A stretch of 64,000 nt of DNA from Zasmidium citrigriseum (lineage: Eukaryota > Ascomycota > Dothideomycetes > Mycosphaerellales > Mycosphaerellaceae), in assembly GCA_002786025.1 (NCBI GenBank), contig NHNW01000006.1, positions 124,001 to 188,000 on the forward strand. The letters are read 5' to 3'. A model generated the notes under the pieces. That model did not search any database. It saw only the letters and a list, made by a program, of their open reading frames with translations, and was not told the DNA's origin. How positions within the stretch are numbered: the first letter of the stretch is position 1; each line of letters opens with the position of its first letter. Below, in pieces: positions 52,793 through 63,254 of the stretch. The position numbers were made by a program, and so were the translations under genes.

Positions 52793-55019
52793 ATGGCCGA
52801 GCACCATGGTCTTCAGGTCCTGCCGGCAGGAGCTGGCTATGGAATCGTCATTGGCATCGGTGGCCTTTTCGCCATTGTCATGCTGGGAATCACATGGCTA
52901 CAAAATCGATACACTCGCTTCTCTACGAAGCAATCCGAGGAGTTCAACACGGCATCTCGCTCAGTCAAGCCCGGACTGATCGCTTCGGGGATTGTTTCCT
53001 CATGGACATGGAGCGCAACACTGCTGACCAGCAGTACCTTCGCCTATTCATATGGAGTGTGTGGTCCAATGTGGTATGGTGCAATGGGGACATTCCAGGT
53101 CGTCTGTTTCGGTTTAATAGCCATCAAGATCAAAGCCAACGCCCCAGGCGCTCACACTTTCCCGGAGATCTTACTGGCAAAACACGGAAAGATCGCTCAT
53201 GCAACGTACCTTTTCAATGGACTGGCCACGAACATGCTCGTTGGAGCTTGCCTCGTTCTTGGAGGCTCACAGGTCGTAGCGGCAATTTCTGGAATGAACG
53301 TCTACGCTGCCTGCTTCCTGATCCCGTTAGTGGTCGCCGCGTATGTGATTGCCGGCGGGTTGAGATCTACCTTTATTGCCGACTACATCCACACGCTCAT
53401 CCTCTTCATCGCCATCTTCGTCTTTGGTTTCTGCATGTACGCCACGAGCGATCTGGTCGGGTCCCCAAGCAGGTTCTATGATTTGCTGGTCGATGCCTCA
53501 GAAAAGATGCCAATCCCCAAGAATGCGGGAGATGGTTCATATCTCACTTTCCGCTCTGTTGATGGCCTTGTGTTCGCTATCGACCTCTTTGCGGCGGGCT
53601 TCTCGACCGTGTGGCTTGATCAAGCGTACTGGTACGTAAACTCAAGGGCAGAAGCCATCCCATCGCATGTCTGAGACATATGCTGACCTTCTGTCCTTTA
53701 CTTTCAGGCAACGTGCCATTGCTTCAAGACCAGAGACGAGTGTCAAGGCGTATATACTAGGCGGCATCGCATGGTATGGAATCCCCTTTGGCTTCGCAAC
53801 AGCAATGGGCCTAGGCTGCGCGGCATTGACAGGCAACCCGCGATTTCCAACCTATCCAGACCCCCTCTCAGCAGCACAGAACAACGCTGGACTGTCCTCT
53901 CCGGCCACAGCAATAACCCTCCTAGGCCAAGGCGGCGCAGTCTTGATGCTAATCCTCCTCTTCATGGCCGTAACCTCCAGTACTTCCGCCGAGCTCATCG
54001 CAGTCAGCTCCCTCCTGACCTTCGACGTCTACAAAACCTACATTAAACCAGATGCAAGCTCCTCGAAGTTAGTCCAGATCTCCCACTACGGCATCGTCCT
54101 CTACGCCCTCGTCCTCGCAGTCTTCTGCTGTGTTCTCAACGCCGTAGGCCTAAACCTCACCTGGCTCCTCACGGTCCTCGCCATCATCGTCGGAGGCGGC
54201 GCCGTCCCCGTCGGACTGGTATTGCTATGGAAACGCACCTCTACCGTCGCCGCTATCGCTGCACCATGGGTCGGTCTCGGATGCGGTTTGATTGCGTGGT
54301 TCGTAACGGCGTGGAAACGGTCGGGAGAGATTTCGATTGAGAGCACGGGGAATACGACAAATGCTGTCGCGGGCAATGTGACGAGTTTTGGCGTGGGTTG
54401 GTTGACTTGTGTTGTGCTTTCGTTGGTCTTCCCTGGGAAGTATACGAGCACGGATGCGAGGCATATTGAACGGAGTAATAAGATTCAGGGGATCTCGACG
54501 CCGACGGCGAGGGAGGTGAAGGGTGATGATTCGCCGGCGAATGGGCAAGTCGACGAGGAGAAGAATATGGCCGCCGATGACAAAGACCCGGCGTCAACGA
54601 CATCCCACCCCGATCCCAAAACCGCCGCACCCACCGGCAACGAAGTCATCGACTTCCTCAACTCCCAAACCAACATGGAGCCCATGGATCCCATTGAAGT
54701 CCGCAAAGGCGAACGACTCGCCATCGGCGCGAATCTAATCTTCTTCTTTGTGGCCATCATCCTCGTACCCTTTACGCTCTTCGGAACGGCGTACGTGTAT
54801 AGTCGGGCATTTTTTGAGGGTTGGGTTGTTGTGTCTTTCATTTGGGTCTGGTGCTCGATGATTATTTGTGTGGTCTATCCTGTTGTGGAGAGTACTGAGG
54901 CGCTTGGAATTATTACGAAGGGGTTGTGGAGGGATACTATGGCGTTGTTTGGGGGAAAGGGGAAGGTTAGGGAGGCTGCGAATGGAAGACGGGATGAAGG
55001 TGGAATCGATGGTGTTTGA
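52793..55019 (+). CDS. dur3: urea active transporter, DUR3 type (SSS family)
   Basis: Two exons (52793..53631, 53708..55019), 716 residues. It is a sodium:solute symporter-fold permease with about 15 membrane segments. The Dur3 signatures include SEEFNTASRSVKPGLIASGIVSSWTW, TLLTSSTFAYSYGVCGPMWYGA and STVWLDQAYWQRAIASRP across the splice junction. The intron is 76 nt and joins YW to QRAIAS. A hydrophilic loop of about 120 residues precedes the last membrane segments. Such transporters import urea, and in some fungi polyamines, with protons at the plasma membrane, under nitrogen repression. The upstream GATA motif cluster agrees with that. No urease or other urea gene lies in the window. Confidence 0.93.
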
Positions 55020-55702
55020 GACTGTTGATAGTAGTTGAGAACAGCTTCCAAAAGTACGGCTCATGAACGTGACGTTGAGATAAGATCCAACTGTCGAGTT
55101 TCACTGTTAATGGAAGAAGTCTGTCGCGGATGGACAAGATGCCGTCGAAACGTTCCAGCAGACCATGGGACGCTTTTGAACGCCAGACGGCAGTCGATAT
55201 TTTGTTGCCCTAGAGATGGCACTTTCAACCCAGAACTTAGATCGTATGCCGTGCTATCAATCAGTCAGTAGGCGGACAAATATCAAGCCACATGAGATGG
55301 TGATGTAAACGATACCGCCAACTGACATTGGATCTTGATTCAATAGTCTCTTCGCCCACATGGCCGCATTTCGTCATACATCGACAAGCGATCGTCAGCA
55401 ATACCTTCCTCTTGAGCCTACCATCACGACATATGCATGGAAGCACAGAAGCATGTGTGCATGACACCTGGAGAAGGAAGCGGGGCCCCGAAGGTGATCT
55501 GCAACATCGTATTCGAAAGCTTATCGTCTATTGACCGTATGTTCTCTATAGGTGGTATTGCTTTCTAATGCCAGGCTCGCTTGACTGCGCCCAGAGGATC
55601 AGCACAGCCTGCTGAATCGTCTTGATAGAGTCGTACTGTGTCCGTGGTATGGCAGGACTTGACCAGGGCCGGGGACTGACGGGATCTCGTCGTATTATCG
55701 TA
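55020..55702. other. convergent 3' intergenic region
   Basis: About 680 bp between the 3' ends of the urea permease and PDX2. No gene recognised. Confidence 0.45.
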
Positions 55703-56497
55703 TCATCCGATACGCTCGGAAGTCAGTCTCGCGACCTCAGATAGCCACCATGCGTGGATGCGCTCGTCTCCAGTCAATTCCGGATGGAAGGCTGTGCCAA
55801 ACACGTTCCCTTGCTTGACCGCTACGATATCGCCATCTTCCCCGAGATCCACTGCCGTAGTCGTCTTATCCCGGATGGCTCGTGCCCTCCCCGGCAAGCG
55901 GCCAAGAATCTCAACAGGAGCATTTGTCGCTTGTCTCGGTGGAGCGAGGACCGTGTCTGGAGATTCCTCTGCCGAGACAGCATTCGATGGCGGCAAGACC
56001 TTCTCAACGACAGGCGCCCTGATGAAGACGGAGTGGAAGGGGCTCTCCAAAAATGGGAGATCCAGATCTGCTTCGAAGCTCTCCACCTGGCGGCCAAAGT
56101 AGTTCCGGTGCACCCTTACATCCAAACCGCCGATGAGTTCTTGGCCGGACTGTTTTGACTTGTTCGCGCTTTCTGCCAGTAAGATAAGACCTGCGCAGGT
56201 TCCCCAGACAGGCTTCCTTTGGACCTTGACAAAATGCCGGAGCGGGTCCAGCAGGGCGCAGCGCTCTGCGATGAGTGAGATGGACGTGCTTTCGCCGCCC
56301 GGCAAGATGAGGGCGTCACATGTGCGCAGCTCGTCGGCGTTCCTCACTTCGATAAAGGTGAAGTGGGGCGGCTTGTGCAAGGCCTTCCGGGAATGCTGCA
56401 GTGCTGGGACGACAGCGGCAGCGGCGCGGTGCAGCAGCTGGATGTGCTCCACGAAGGCGCCCTGCAGGGCGAGGACGCCGACGGTGATTGTGGTCAT
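55703..56497 (-). CDS. pdx2: pyridoxal 5'-phosphate synthase glutaminase subunit Pdx2
   Basis: A single exon, 264 residues from the second ATG (56497). A longer in-frame start at 56539 is possible but adds a non-conserved leader. It is a class I glutamine amidotransferase: the N-terminus ITVGVLALQGAF, the oxyanion GGESTS segment, the nucleophile Cys in WGTCAGLILLA, and the His-Glu pair in FHPELT. A 45-residue insert before the last strand is typical of fungal Pdx2/Sno. It supplies ammonia to the Pdx1/Snz synthase, which builds vitamin B6 from ribose 5-phosphate and glyceraldehyde 3-phosphate. It is divergent from the phosphopantetheinyl transferase gene, with a 0.9-kb promoter region between. 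Confidence 0.93.
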   Translation of the reverse strand: MTTITVGVLALQGAFVEHIQLLHRAAAAVVPALQHSRKALHKPPHFTFIEVRNADELRTCDALILPGGESTSISLIAERCALLDPLRHFVKVQRKPVWGTCAGLILLAESANKSKQSGQELIGGLDVRVHRNYFGRQVESFEADLDLPFLESPFHSVFIRAPVVEKVLPPSNAVSAEESPDTVLAPPRQATNAPVEILGRLPGRARAIRDKTTTAVDLGEDGDIVAVKQGNVFGTAFHPELTGDERIHAWWLSEVARLTSERIG

Positions 56498-57356
56498 TGT
56501 GACAAGGTCATGGTCATGCGATGGTGATATATTCCCCAATGCCCCGAGGGGAATTGAGGATTTTCATCGGACGCTAGTGAGTCAAAGGGCGCGCGCTGCC
56601 GGATTGCGGGAGAAGACGGGGGTCTCGATAAGGAAGGCACGACTGCGCTGGGCGGCGCTGGAGGGGGTGGTGCGTGATGGCTCGGATTCCGAAGCATGAG
56701 AGCCAGCGGATGACGACACCAGAGGCGTCTGATAAATCATAGCAGGTGTGTAATACTGTCGTTGTGTATGCGCTCATCACGGGAGAGGCGCAACAAACAC
56801 GTGGCGGGCCATTGCGCTGCTTTGCTCTGGCGGGAGGAGGTCCGGGGTGGCGGAGAAGACGCTGAAGACGCTGGCTCTGGGGGTGGAAGGGGGCGGTGGA
56901 GGCCAGCGTTGCCTGGGGCCTGTGTTGCGGTGAGCGGCCCAGCGCTTTATTATCATCTCAACAACGCTGGGGCGGGCGATGGCAGGACAGCGCGCCGATG
57001 ATGAGCAGCACGACCACGTTGGCAGCAGCTTCGCCGTCGGCCATTTTGGGAAGTGCAGATGGATTTGGTTTCGCTTCGGACCTCCCCACCATCAAAGCCC
57101 GGCGAGGCTAAGGCTTAGCCTTGCTCACACCAAACTTAGAAGCCGGCCTGTGTGCTGCTGTGGCCGCAGATCCGTATCATTAGCCAACGCTCGCAACAAA
57201 ACCCAACCCTCTCCCTACCTCCAGACCCGTTAACCACACCCTCGCTCCTGCCGCCGCGATAACGTGACCCTCGACCTCCTCATTCAACAACAAGCTCCAG
57301 CACACGACTGCATACATACTTCGCCAGCAACAACCCTGTTTTGCTGCGACTCGTTA
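56498..57356. promoter_or_regulatory. divergent promoter, PDX2 / phosphopantetheinyl transferase
   Basis: About 860 bp. The part near 57.2-57.35 kb is a long pyrimidine- and CA-rich leader typical of constitutive fungal genes. No specific factor site recognised. Confidence 0.4.
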
Positions 57357-57410
57357 ATGTCTAATCCCCTCGCGAGGGTCCCCCGGCACGCTGCTCTACC
57401 GACATCATGA
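57357..57410 (+). promoter_or_regulatory. upstream ORF overlapping the transferase start (ATGA)
   Basis: ATG at 57357 opens 17 codons (MSNPLARVPRHAALPTS) and its stop TGA (57408-57410) overlaps the main ATG at 57407 in the sequence ATGA. Such termination-reinitiation overlaps can lower or couple translation of the main frame. Confidence 0.5.
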
Positions 57411-58660
57411 CTTCAGGCCTCGTGGTTTCCGCGCGGAAGAGGGCGCTGAGCCAGCGCCTTCCCCTAAGCATCTCTACCAACTTCCCGGACATCTCCAGCT
57501 TGATGAACGGCATTGCCAGCAGCTTCTCCCAAACCACCATTCCTCTGCCCGAACCCGATGGCGGCGAGATCACCTGCTGGCTGCTCGACACCCGCAGCCT
57601 ATGGCCGGGGCAGAACATCTGGTCCGCCCCGGGTGCGGCGGAGGCAATGGCCCTCATCTCCATGGCTGAGCAGAAGACCATCTCCACCAAGATGTTCATT
57701 CAGGACGCTCGCATGAGTCTCGGAAGCGCCCTTCTCAAGCGACTATTCATTTCCAAGACCCTGGACATTCCATGGAAGGACGTGGGTTTGGCGAGGAAGG
57801 GCGATCCAAAGCACGGCAAGCCGTGTGCGGTCGACGTCGTCGGTCGTCCAATCGAGGGCATCGACTTCAACGTCTCGCACCAGGCTGGTCTTGTTGCTTT
57901 GATTGGTTGGAATGGAAAGAAGAGACATCGATACACACCGAACGGAGGCATTGAGGGATACATCAGCCCGAGCACAAACTTCGAGCCCGACGTCATGGTT
58001 GGCGTGGATATCGTTTGTGTGAATGAACGAGACGACTACCGAACAATCGATGCCGAAGGTTTGGACGGATGGGTGGACATCTATGACTTCGTCTTCAGCG
58101 ATGAAGAGCGGTGGAGCATGAAATACGACGTGGACTATATCACCCTTCTAGACGGCACTATTTTGAGCAGAGACGAAATCGGACGACACGACCGGTGCAT
58201 ACAACGCAACAAACAGATCGCACTCACAACCCCTACCGGCAAGGACGTCAAGTTTAACTCTGACCTCCTGGTCGATGCCAAGCTTCGCCGATTCTACACC
58301 TACTTTTGCTACAAGGAGGCATACATCAAGTTGGCCGGTGAGGCACTGCTTGCACCATGGCTGAAACAACTCGAATTCTTCAATGTCCGGAGTCCGAAGC
58401 CTGGAATTGTCGCTCGCTGCAGCACACACGGCCAGTGGGGCGAAGAAGTTGATGATGTCGAAGTACACATGAACGGACAAGAAGTGATGGACGTCAAGAT
58501 GAAGATCCAATCCTACGAGGAGAGCTTCATGATCTCCACTGCGATCCAGGGCGAGATCAACGGACTGAAGGTTCCCTCATTCAAGAAGCTTGACCTGCGC
58601 AGCGACATTCTCGCATACGCACACAAGCATCTGTCCACCTCACCCTCGGAATACAGGTGA
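57407..58660 (+). CDS. npgA: 4'-phosphopantetheinyl transferase
   Basis: A single exon, 417 residues. The Sfp-type signatures are both present: GVDIVCVNERDD (Mg-binding Asp) at about residue 199, and FYTYFCYKEAYIKLAGEALL (family WxxKEAxxK) at about residue 295; EGIDFNVSHQAGLVALI also fits. The enzyme loads the phosphopantetheine arm on carrier domains of fatty-acid and polyketide synthases, non-ribosomal peptide synthetases and Lys2, so it is needed for lysine and siderophores. Length is above the usual 340-380. The frame ends at TGA after EYR, where an AG|GTGAGC donor also begins, so a last exon ending in VAHKQIGRYGPYDKEL (stop near 58875) is possible. An upstream ORF overlaps the start codon. 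Confidence 0.92.
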   Translation: MTSGLVVSARKRALSQRLPLSISTNFPDISSLMNGIASSFSQTTIPLPEPDGGEITCWLLDTRSLWPGQNIWSAPGAAEAMALISMAEQKTISTKMFIQDARMSLGSALLKRLFISKTLDIPWKDVGLARKGDPKHGKPCAVDVVGRPIEGIDFNVSHQAGLVALIGWNGKKRHRYTPNGGIEGYISPSTNFEPDVMVGVDIVCVNERDDYRTIDAEGLDGWVDIYDFVFSDEERWSMKYDVDYITLLDGTILSRDEIGRHDRCIQRNKQIALTTPTGKDVKFNSDLLVDAKLRRFYTYFCYKEAYIKLAGEALLAPWLKQLEFFNVRSPKPGIVARCSTHGQWGEEVDDVEVHMNGQEVMDVKMKIQSYEESFMISTAIQGEINGLKVPSFKKLDLRSDILAYAHKHLSTSPSEYR

Positions 58661-60115
58661 GCCTCCCACCCAGCAACGAGCAAGGCTACGATCGAACCAA
58701 TACCCACCCTCTCCCGAAGAATGGAGGCTTACAAGTTTCACAGCCATCCACGGCTCTGAAAAACGTCACCACCAGACCTGAATCCGAATCAGTCAGGAAA
58801 CGACTCAGATCGGACTTTTCCCGAGTCGCCCACAAGCAGATTGGACGATACGGACCATACGATAAGGAATTGTGAAGATTCGCAACCGTGCAGTTTCTGG
58901 AAAGGGCAAAGAAGACAACGGTGCCTCGGGCGAACGTTGGTTGGCGACGCCCGTTTTCAAACGGCTAATCAAACGCTCACAAACGTTCGATAAAGGCTAA
59001 TGGTCAAGCACTGATTCCCGCACATGGGATTCCACATCACTCTATTCGACACGTGGGTGCGGCAGATGGCGTCTGGACTCGAATCGAATGTTCGAAAATA
59101 CGATCTCTGGTCACTGTCGACATGTGCTTGGCGGGCGAAGGGCTTGGGAGACGCCACCACCACCAGCCGCAGTGTCATGAGGAAAGGGGTGATGTCGGGT
59201 CATCTCGACCTAGAAGCCCTCGGGGTGTTTCGTGGGGAATGATTGAAGGCGTCGGGGGAATTCGTTATGTGTGACAGCGTCAGCAGCGACGGAGTATAGA
59301 GGGACAGGACAGGACAGGGCGGGGAACAGGCGCAATGGAATGGAAGGGAAGGGACCGGTGAATTTCCCTTGATCACACGAGAGAGAGACCCTCCGCAAGA
59401 CTTGAACGTCATTCCCTTTTTGTTGTGTGAGATAATCTCTAATCGGCTGGAGGAAAAGAGCCGTGGTTGTGGCAAAAGACGCCGCGACTGCCGTCGGAGA
59501 GCGAAAGAAATGGACCACCATCGATCGAACACATGATTCAACCACTTCTTTCTTCTCCTTCTCACTACGACTTCTCGGGCTCCGAAGTCGATTTCACGTC
59601 CATCAATATGTTGCTGTTGTCGTGAGAAAGGGATTGGAACCCGCGGATGGCGTGGGAAAGTTCATGAGGCTGACTTGACCCTTGCGAATCACTCAATACC
59701 GACGTCCTACCCAAAAGCAACCCAGGACAACAACCACATGACGGAAGAAAAAGTGCGCTCCGTATATCGAAACCCTTCGCTCAACCATCGTATCAATCCT
59801 GCTCTCGTCATTCACCCACCTCAACATCACTCACTCGTTACCAAATGTTTACTCCCAGACCGACCTTTAGTGCGCCAAACCATTGAACTAGAAGCCCGTA
59901 TTGACGTGGGTTGATCGACAACTCGAATTTCAATTTTGGATCTCCTTCAAACAAGGTGGAGTTCGCCCTATGCTAGTAAAACGACGCAGCAGACATACTG
60001 CTGTCTTCAAACCCAAGAACGACTTTTGGCTTATGCAATCCCATACTATGCCTGAATCTCCTCTACCCAGAAGCTACCCAGAAGGCGCATCCACAATGAC
60101 CCAACCCAAGGCCTC
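58661..60115. other. intergenic region, possible last exon at its start
   Basis: About 1.45 kb between convergent genes. An alternative terminal exon of the transferase may occupy 58.77-58.88 kb. Elsewhere I see only short overlapping frames with no coding character. Confidence 0.4.
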
Positions 60116-62779
60116 CTAATCCTCAGTCAAGTCACCATACTCCCACATACCCCTACGCTCCGCCTTGGCCTGAGCCTCCTTCTTCTTGAGCTCCGCAACA
60201 TAAGCCGGCTCACTGCGCTCAAAAGGCCTCAGCTTCCGCGGCACCATCGCCAAACCCTCAGCCACGACCTCCGTATTGATGCTCGAGGCGAGGTTGGGGG
60301 CATTCTCTTCCATCAGCGTCACCCACAGCAGGTTGTCGCGAGAATCCGAGTAATCGATGTTAGCCACTAGAACGCGGTCCACGCAAACTTCGTTGAGCAT
60401 GTTGACGGATTCGGAGAGGTATTCTGGTGCGGTAGGAAACTGGACGAAGGAGAGAGCGGCGTCCGCGGCTTGGGCCTTTAGGCGCTGAGTGCCGAACTTT
60501 GATGATTCGAGAGGTCGCAGGGCGCTCCAGGGTTGCGTCTCAGAGTTGCCATAATCGATGTAGACGACTTCGGAGGTCTTGTTATCGCGGTCGTTGCGGC
60601 GAACACGAGCACGGTACCAGACGCCGTCAGCGGTGAATTTGGCCGAGACGATATCACCAGTCTTCGGTGGCTGAGCAAGAGGTTGCGAGTTGCCAGGAGA
60701 GATGTGGAAAGCCGCAAACTCCTTCATCAAGGAGTCGAGATTCTGCTTGCCTGAGCCTCCAAGTTGGATCTTCAGGCGGGCGTTCGAAGGATCGACATAG
60801 GTGACGGTGGCATCCTTGTAGTTCTTCTCACGCTGAATCACAGGGCCTTCGCCGTTGCCATTGACGCCGTTCGAAGCAGCAGGGTAGTCGTAATCCTCTC
60901 CGTTCTCTGCAGCCTCTTGCGATGGATCCCAGTCTTGCCACATTCCGCGTCTCATGTCCTTGGCTTTCTGCTCGGCAGCAAAGAGCTCGTTTCCATTGCC
61001 CGACTTCTCGGCGCTGTATGCGTGTACAGATGCGAGACCTTCCTCAACCAGCAGCTTGGCGAAGGACTCGCGGTTGACGTAAAGAGTGCCGATGAAGCCA
61101 CCCTGCTTGTCGCAGTCATCCACATCGATCTCGACATCGCGCTGCATGCATCGCTTCACTGCAAAGTCGTGTGCCTCCTGACCAAATGGCTCAGCAGTAT
61201 CGTTAGGGCCGCGGGCGCTTCGAGGGGCTCGAATACCACCAAGTACGAATGTGAGCTTGGCATTCTCTCGAGGCACGAGCACAGTGAACCGGCTGCCAGA
61301 CTTCACGAAGTCGACAACGGCAGGAACCTTCTTCTGCCGCGAAAGGAGAGTGAGTTGACGCTTCGCCTTCTCGAGAGATTCGCTGTAGTCGACGTATGAC
61401 TGGACCTTGGGTGGCTTGGCCGACCACATTCCCTTCTGCTCCGCCTGTGCTGCCTCCTCAGCTGCCAGCAGCTCGTCGTAGAGTGGGCTACGGTCAGTAT
61501 CGTCCATACGATGGCGAATGACAGAGGCGTATCCGTTCTCAACAAGCATCAAAGCGACGTTCTTACCATTCTGCGTGACAGTTGCCATCTCTCGCTCGTC
61601 GTAGCCTTCGGTTGCAGGTCGCTTGCCGTCGATGTTGACCTTGACATGTTTGCCGATAAGCTTCTTACGAGCGAACTCCTTTGCTTCTGCGCCGAAGGGT
61701 GACTGCTTAGGGTCCGTAGGCTTAGGCTGTCGAACACTGCTGAGGTTGATGCGCTTCTCTTGACCGGCCTTGTTTCGAATGAAGATCGTGTCTGCCGAGA
61801 AAACTCTGCTCACAACAGCTTCTTGCTCGCTGCCCTCTGACCGCTTAGGTGCATGGCTCTTGAACAGGCCAAGTTGCTTCTCCTTTGCGAATCGCTCTGC
61901 CTGACGAAGTTTGCCCATCTCGGCGCCAAGCCATGTCGAATGGTGGTCAACGCAGCGTGCGAAGCCTTCCTTCAGCAAGAACTCTGCGATGTTGCCAACT
62001 GGATGCCGTACTTCACCAACAAGCAGATTGTTCGGTGAGACGCCCAGTATCCGCACCTGCACACCTCTCTGCAGTAATCGCTCTTCCACGAAAGCCTGCG
62101 CCTCGTTTCCGTACGGCTCCGCAGGTTGCACGCTTCCATCGCTGGGGTTCGTTCTCGCAGTCGTAGGTGCTCGCAGACCAGCAACGAGCACAGTCGTCTG
62201 CACATGTTGCGTGGGCGAGATCATCAAGCGGCAGATCAATCGATCTCCGCTGAGCACCCTCTCCACAACAGTCTCAATGGCTCTGCCCTTCTGCTCTTCC
62301 GCGAATGCCTTGGGATCTGGTATGTCCCTCATGTTCTGCACAAACAGTGCTTTTGGCTTCCACATGCCCTTCTCGTCCGCCTTTGCGTGTGCCTCCAATG
62401 CTGCCAGTCGCTCAAGAAGCTCTGCCGCCGCCGGCGTCTCTGCCTTCCGCTCCGCATCGTCTCGCAGTTTTGCCCATCCCTCTTGTACGATCAAATCGGG
62501 AAGTTGCTTACCGTCTGGGAGAAGTACGACGCCGTACTCACGCGATGAGCCACCAACCTTTTGCGGGATGGAGTACAGCACGCTGAAGCGAACGACTTTG
62601 CCGACGGTGAGCTTGCGAATGAAGTCTCGTGATTCGAAGCTGCACGGCTCGTCGCTTTGCAGGCGCGGCGCATTGATGAAGGCCAGAGACAGCGTGCGTT
62701 CCTGCTTGTTCTTGTTCTGCAGGATCAACGTGTCGCCGGACAGGACGCTCTTGACCTTGCCTTCTTGCAGCGCGGACAT
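60116..62779 (-). CDS. snd1: Tudor staphylococcal nuclease (SND1/Tudor-SN)
   Basis: A single exon, 887 residues. Four staphylococcal-nuclease-like (OB-fold) repeats begin near residues 3 (GKVKSVLSGDTLI), 168 (ETVVERVLSGDRLIC), 320 (EAVVSRVFSADTIFI) and 485 (PAVVDFVKSGSRFTV). A Tudor domain follows near residue 715 (GDIVSAKFTADGVWYRARV to EVVYIDYGNSE), fused to a partial fifth SN fold. These proteins bind RNA and methyl-arginine ligands and act in stress granules and RNA decay; several catalytic SN residues are substituted, as in other Tudor-SN proteins. Length and domain order match fungal orthologues. The promoter faces a 0.5-kb gap before NUP82. Confidence 0.96.
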   Translation of the reverse strand: MSALQEGKVKSVLSGDTLILQNKNKQERTLSLAFINAPRLQSDEPCSFESRDFIRKLTVGKVVRFSVLYSIPQKVGGSSREYGVVLLPDGKQLPDLIVQEGWAKLRDDAERKAETPAAAELLERLAALEAHAKADEKGMWKPKALFVQNMRDIPDPKAFAEEQKGRAIETVVERVLSGDRLICRLMISPTQHVQTTVLVAGLRAPTTARTNPSDGSVQPAEPYGNEAQAFVEERLLQRGVQVRILGVSPNNLLVGEVRHPVGNIAEFLLKEGFARCVDHHSTWLGAEMGKLRQAERFAKEKQLGLFKSHAPKRSEGSEQEAVVSRVFSADTIFIRNKAGQEKRINLSSVRQPKPTDPKQSPFGAEAKEFARKKLIGKHVKVNIDGKRPATEGYDEREMATVTQNGKNVALMLVENGYASVIRHRMDDTDRSPLYDELLAAEEAAQAEQKGMWSAKPPKVQSYVDYSESLEKAKRQLTLLSRQKKVPAVVDFVKSGSRFTVLVPRENAKLTFVLGGIRAPRSARGPNDTAEPFGQEAHDFAVKRCMQRDVEIDVDDCDKQGGFIGTLYVNRESFAKLLVEEGLASVHAYSAEKSGNGNELFAAEQKAKDMRRGMWQDWDPSQEAAENGEDYDYPAASNGVNGNGEGPVIQREKNYKDATVTYVDPSNARLKIQLGGSGKQNLDSLMKEFAAFHISPGNSQPLAQPPKTGDIVSAKFTADGVWYRARVRRNDRDNKTSEVVYIDYGNSETQPWSALRPLESSKFGTQRLKAQAADAALSFVQFPTAPEYLSESVNMLNEVCVDRVLVANIDYSDSRDNLLWVTLMEENAPNLASSINTEVVAEGLAMVPRKLRPFERSEPAYVAELKKKEAQAKAERRGMWEYGDLTED

Positions 62780-63254
62780 GGTGGCGGTGGTGGAGATGGT
62801 AGGACGGTGGAAACGGGTGGTATTCGGCGAGAGACGGGTTGGTTGATGTAAGTATGCAAGTGGAAGTGTTGTCGATTTGATGTCGTGTGATGTCTGGAGA
62901 TTTTTGACCAGCTGTCGACGAATGTGCGGGGAGCTCTAGATCGATGTGCAGAAACGACCCCTGTCACGTCAGTCAGGGTACCTCTCTCCACTCCGCACGT
63001 GATGGCCCGAAATAGTAATGGCGGTGAGGTGAGTGGAGACTGAAGTGTACTGAAAGGAGAGACTGAGTATACTAAAAGCATGTGAAGAGGTTGGAAGCAT
63101 GTGAAAGGACATCAGAGGCTTCTCTCAGTCGAGCATTCATTTTCCCCCACTTCACTTCACTATGGCGTATCGTACACTACAAGAGCGTCTGTCTACCCAA
63201 AGCCAGCAGTTCTGAAGAGACAATGCCTCTTGCCTCCATCGTCATACAGCCTCT
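62780..63254. promoter_or_regulatory. SND1 upstream region
   Basis: A 475-bp gap between the SND1 start and the 3' end of the next minus-strand gene. It is AC-rich near the start codon. No specific site recognised. Confidence 0.4.
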
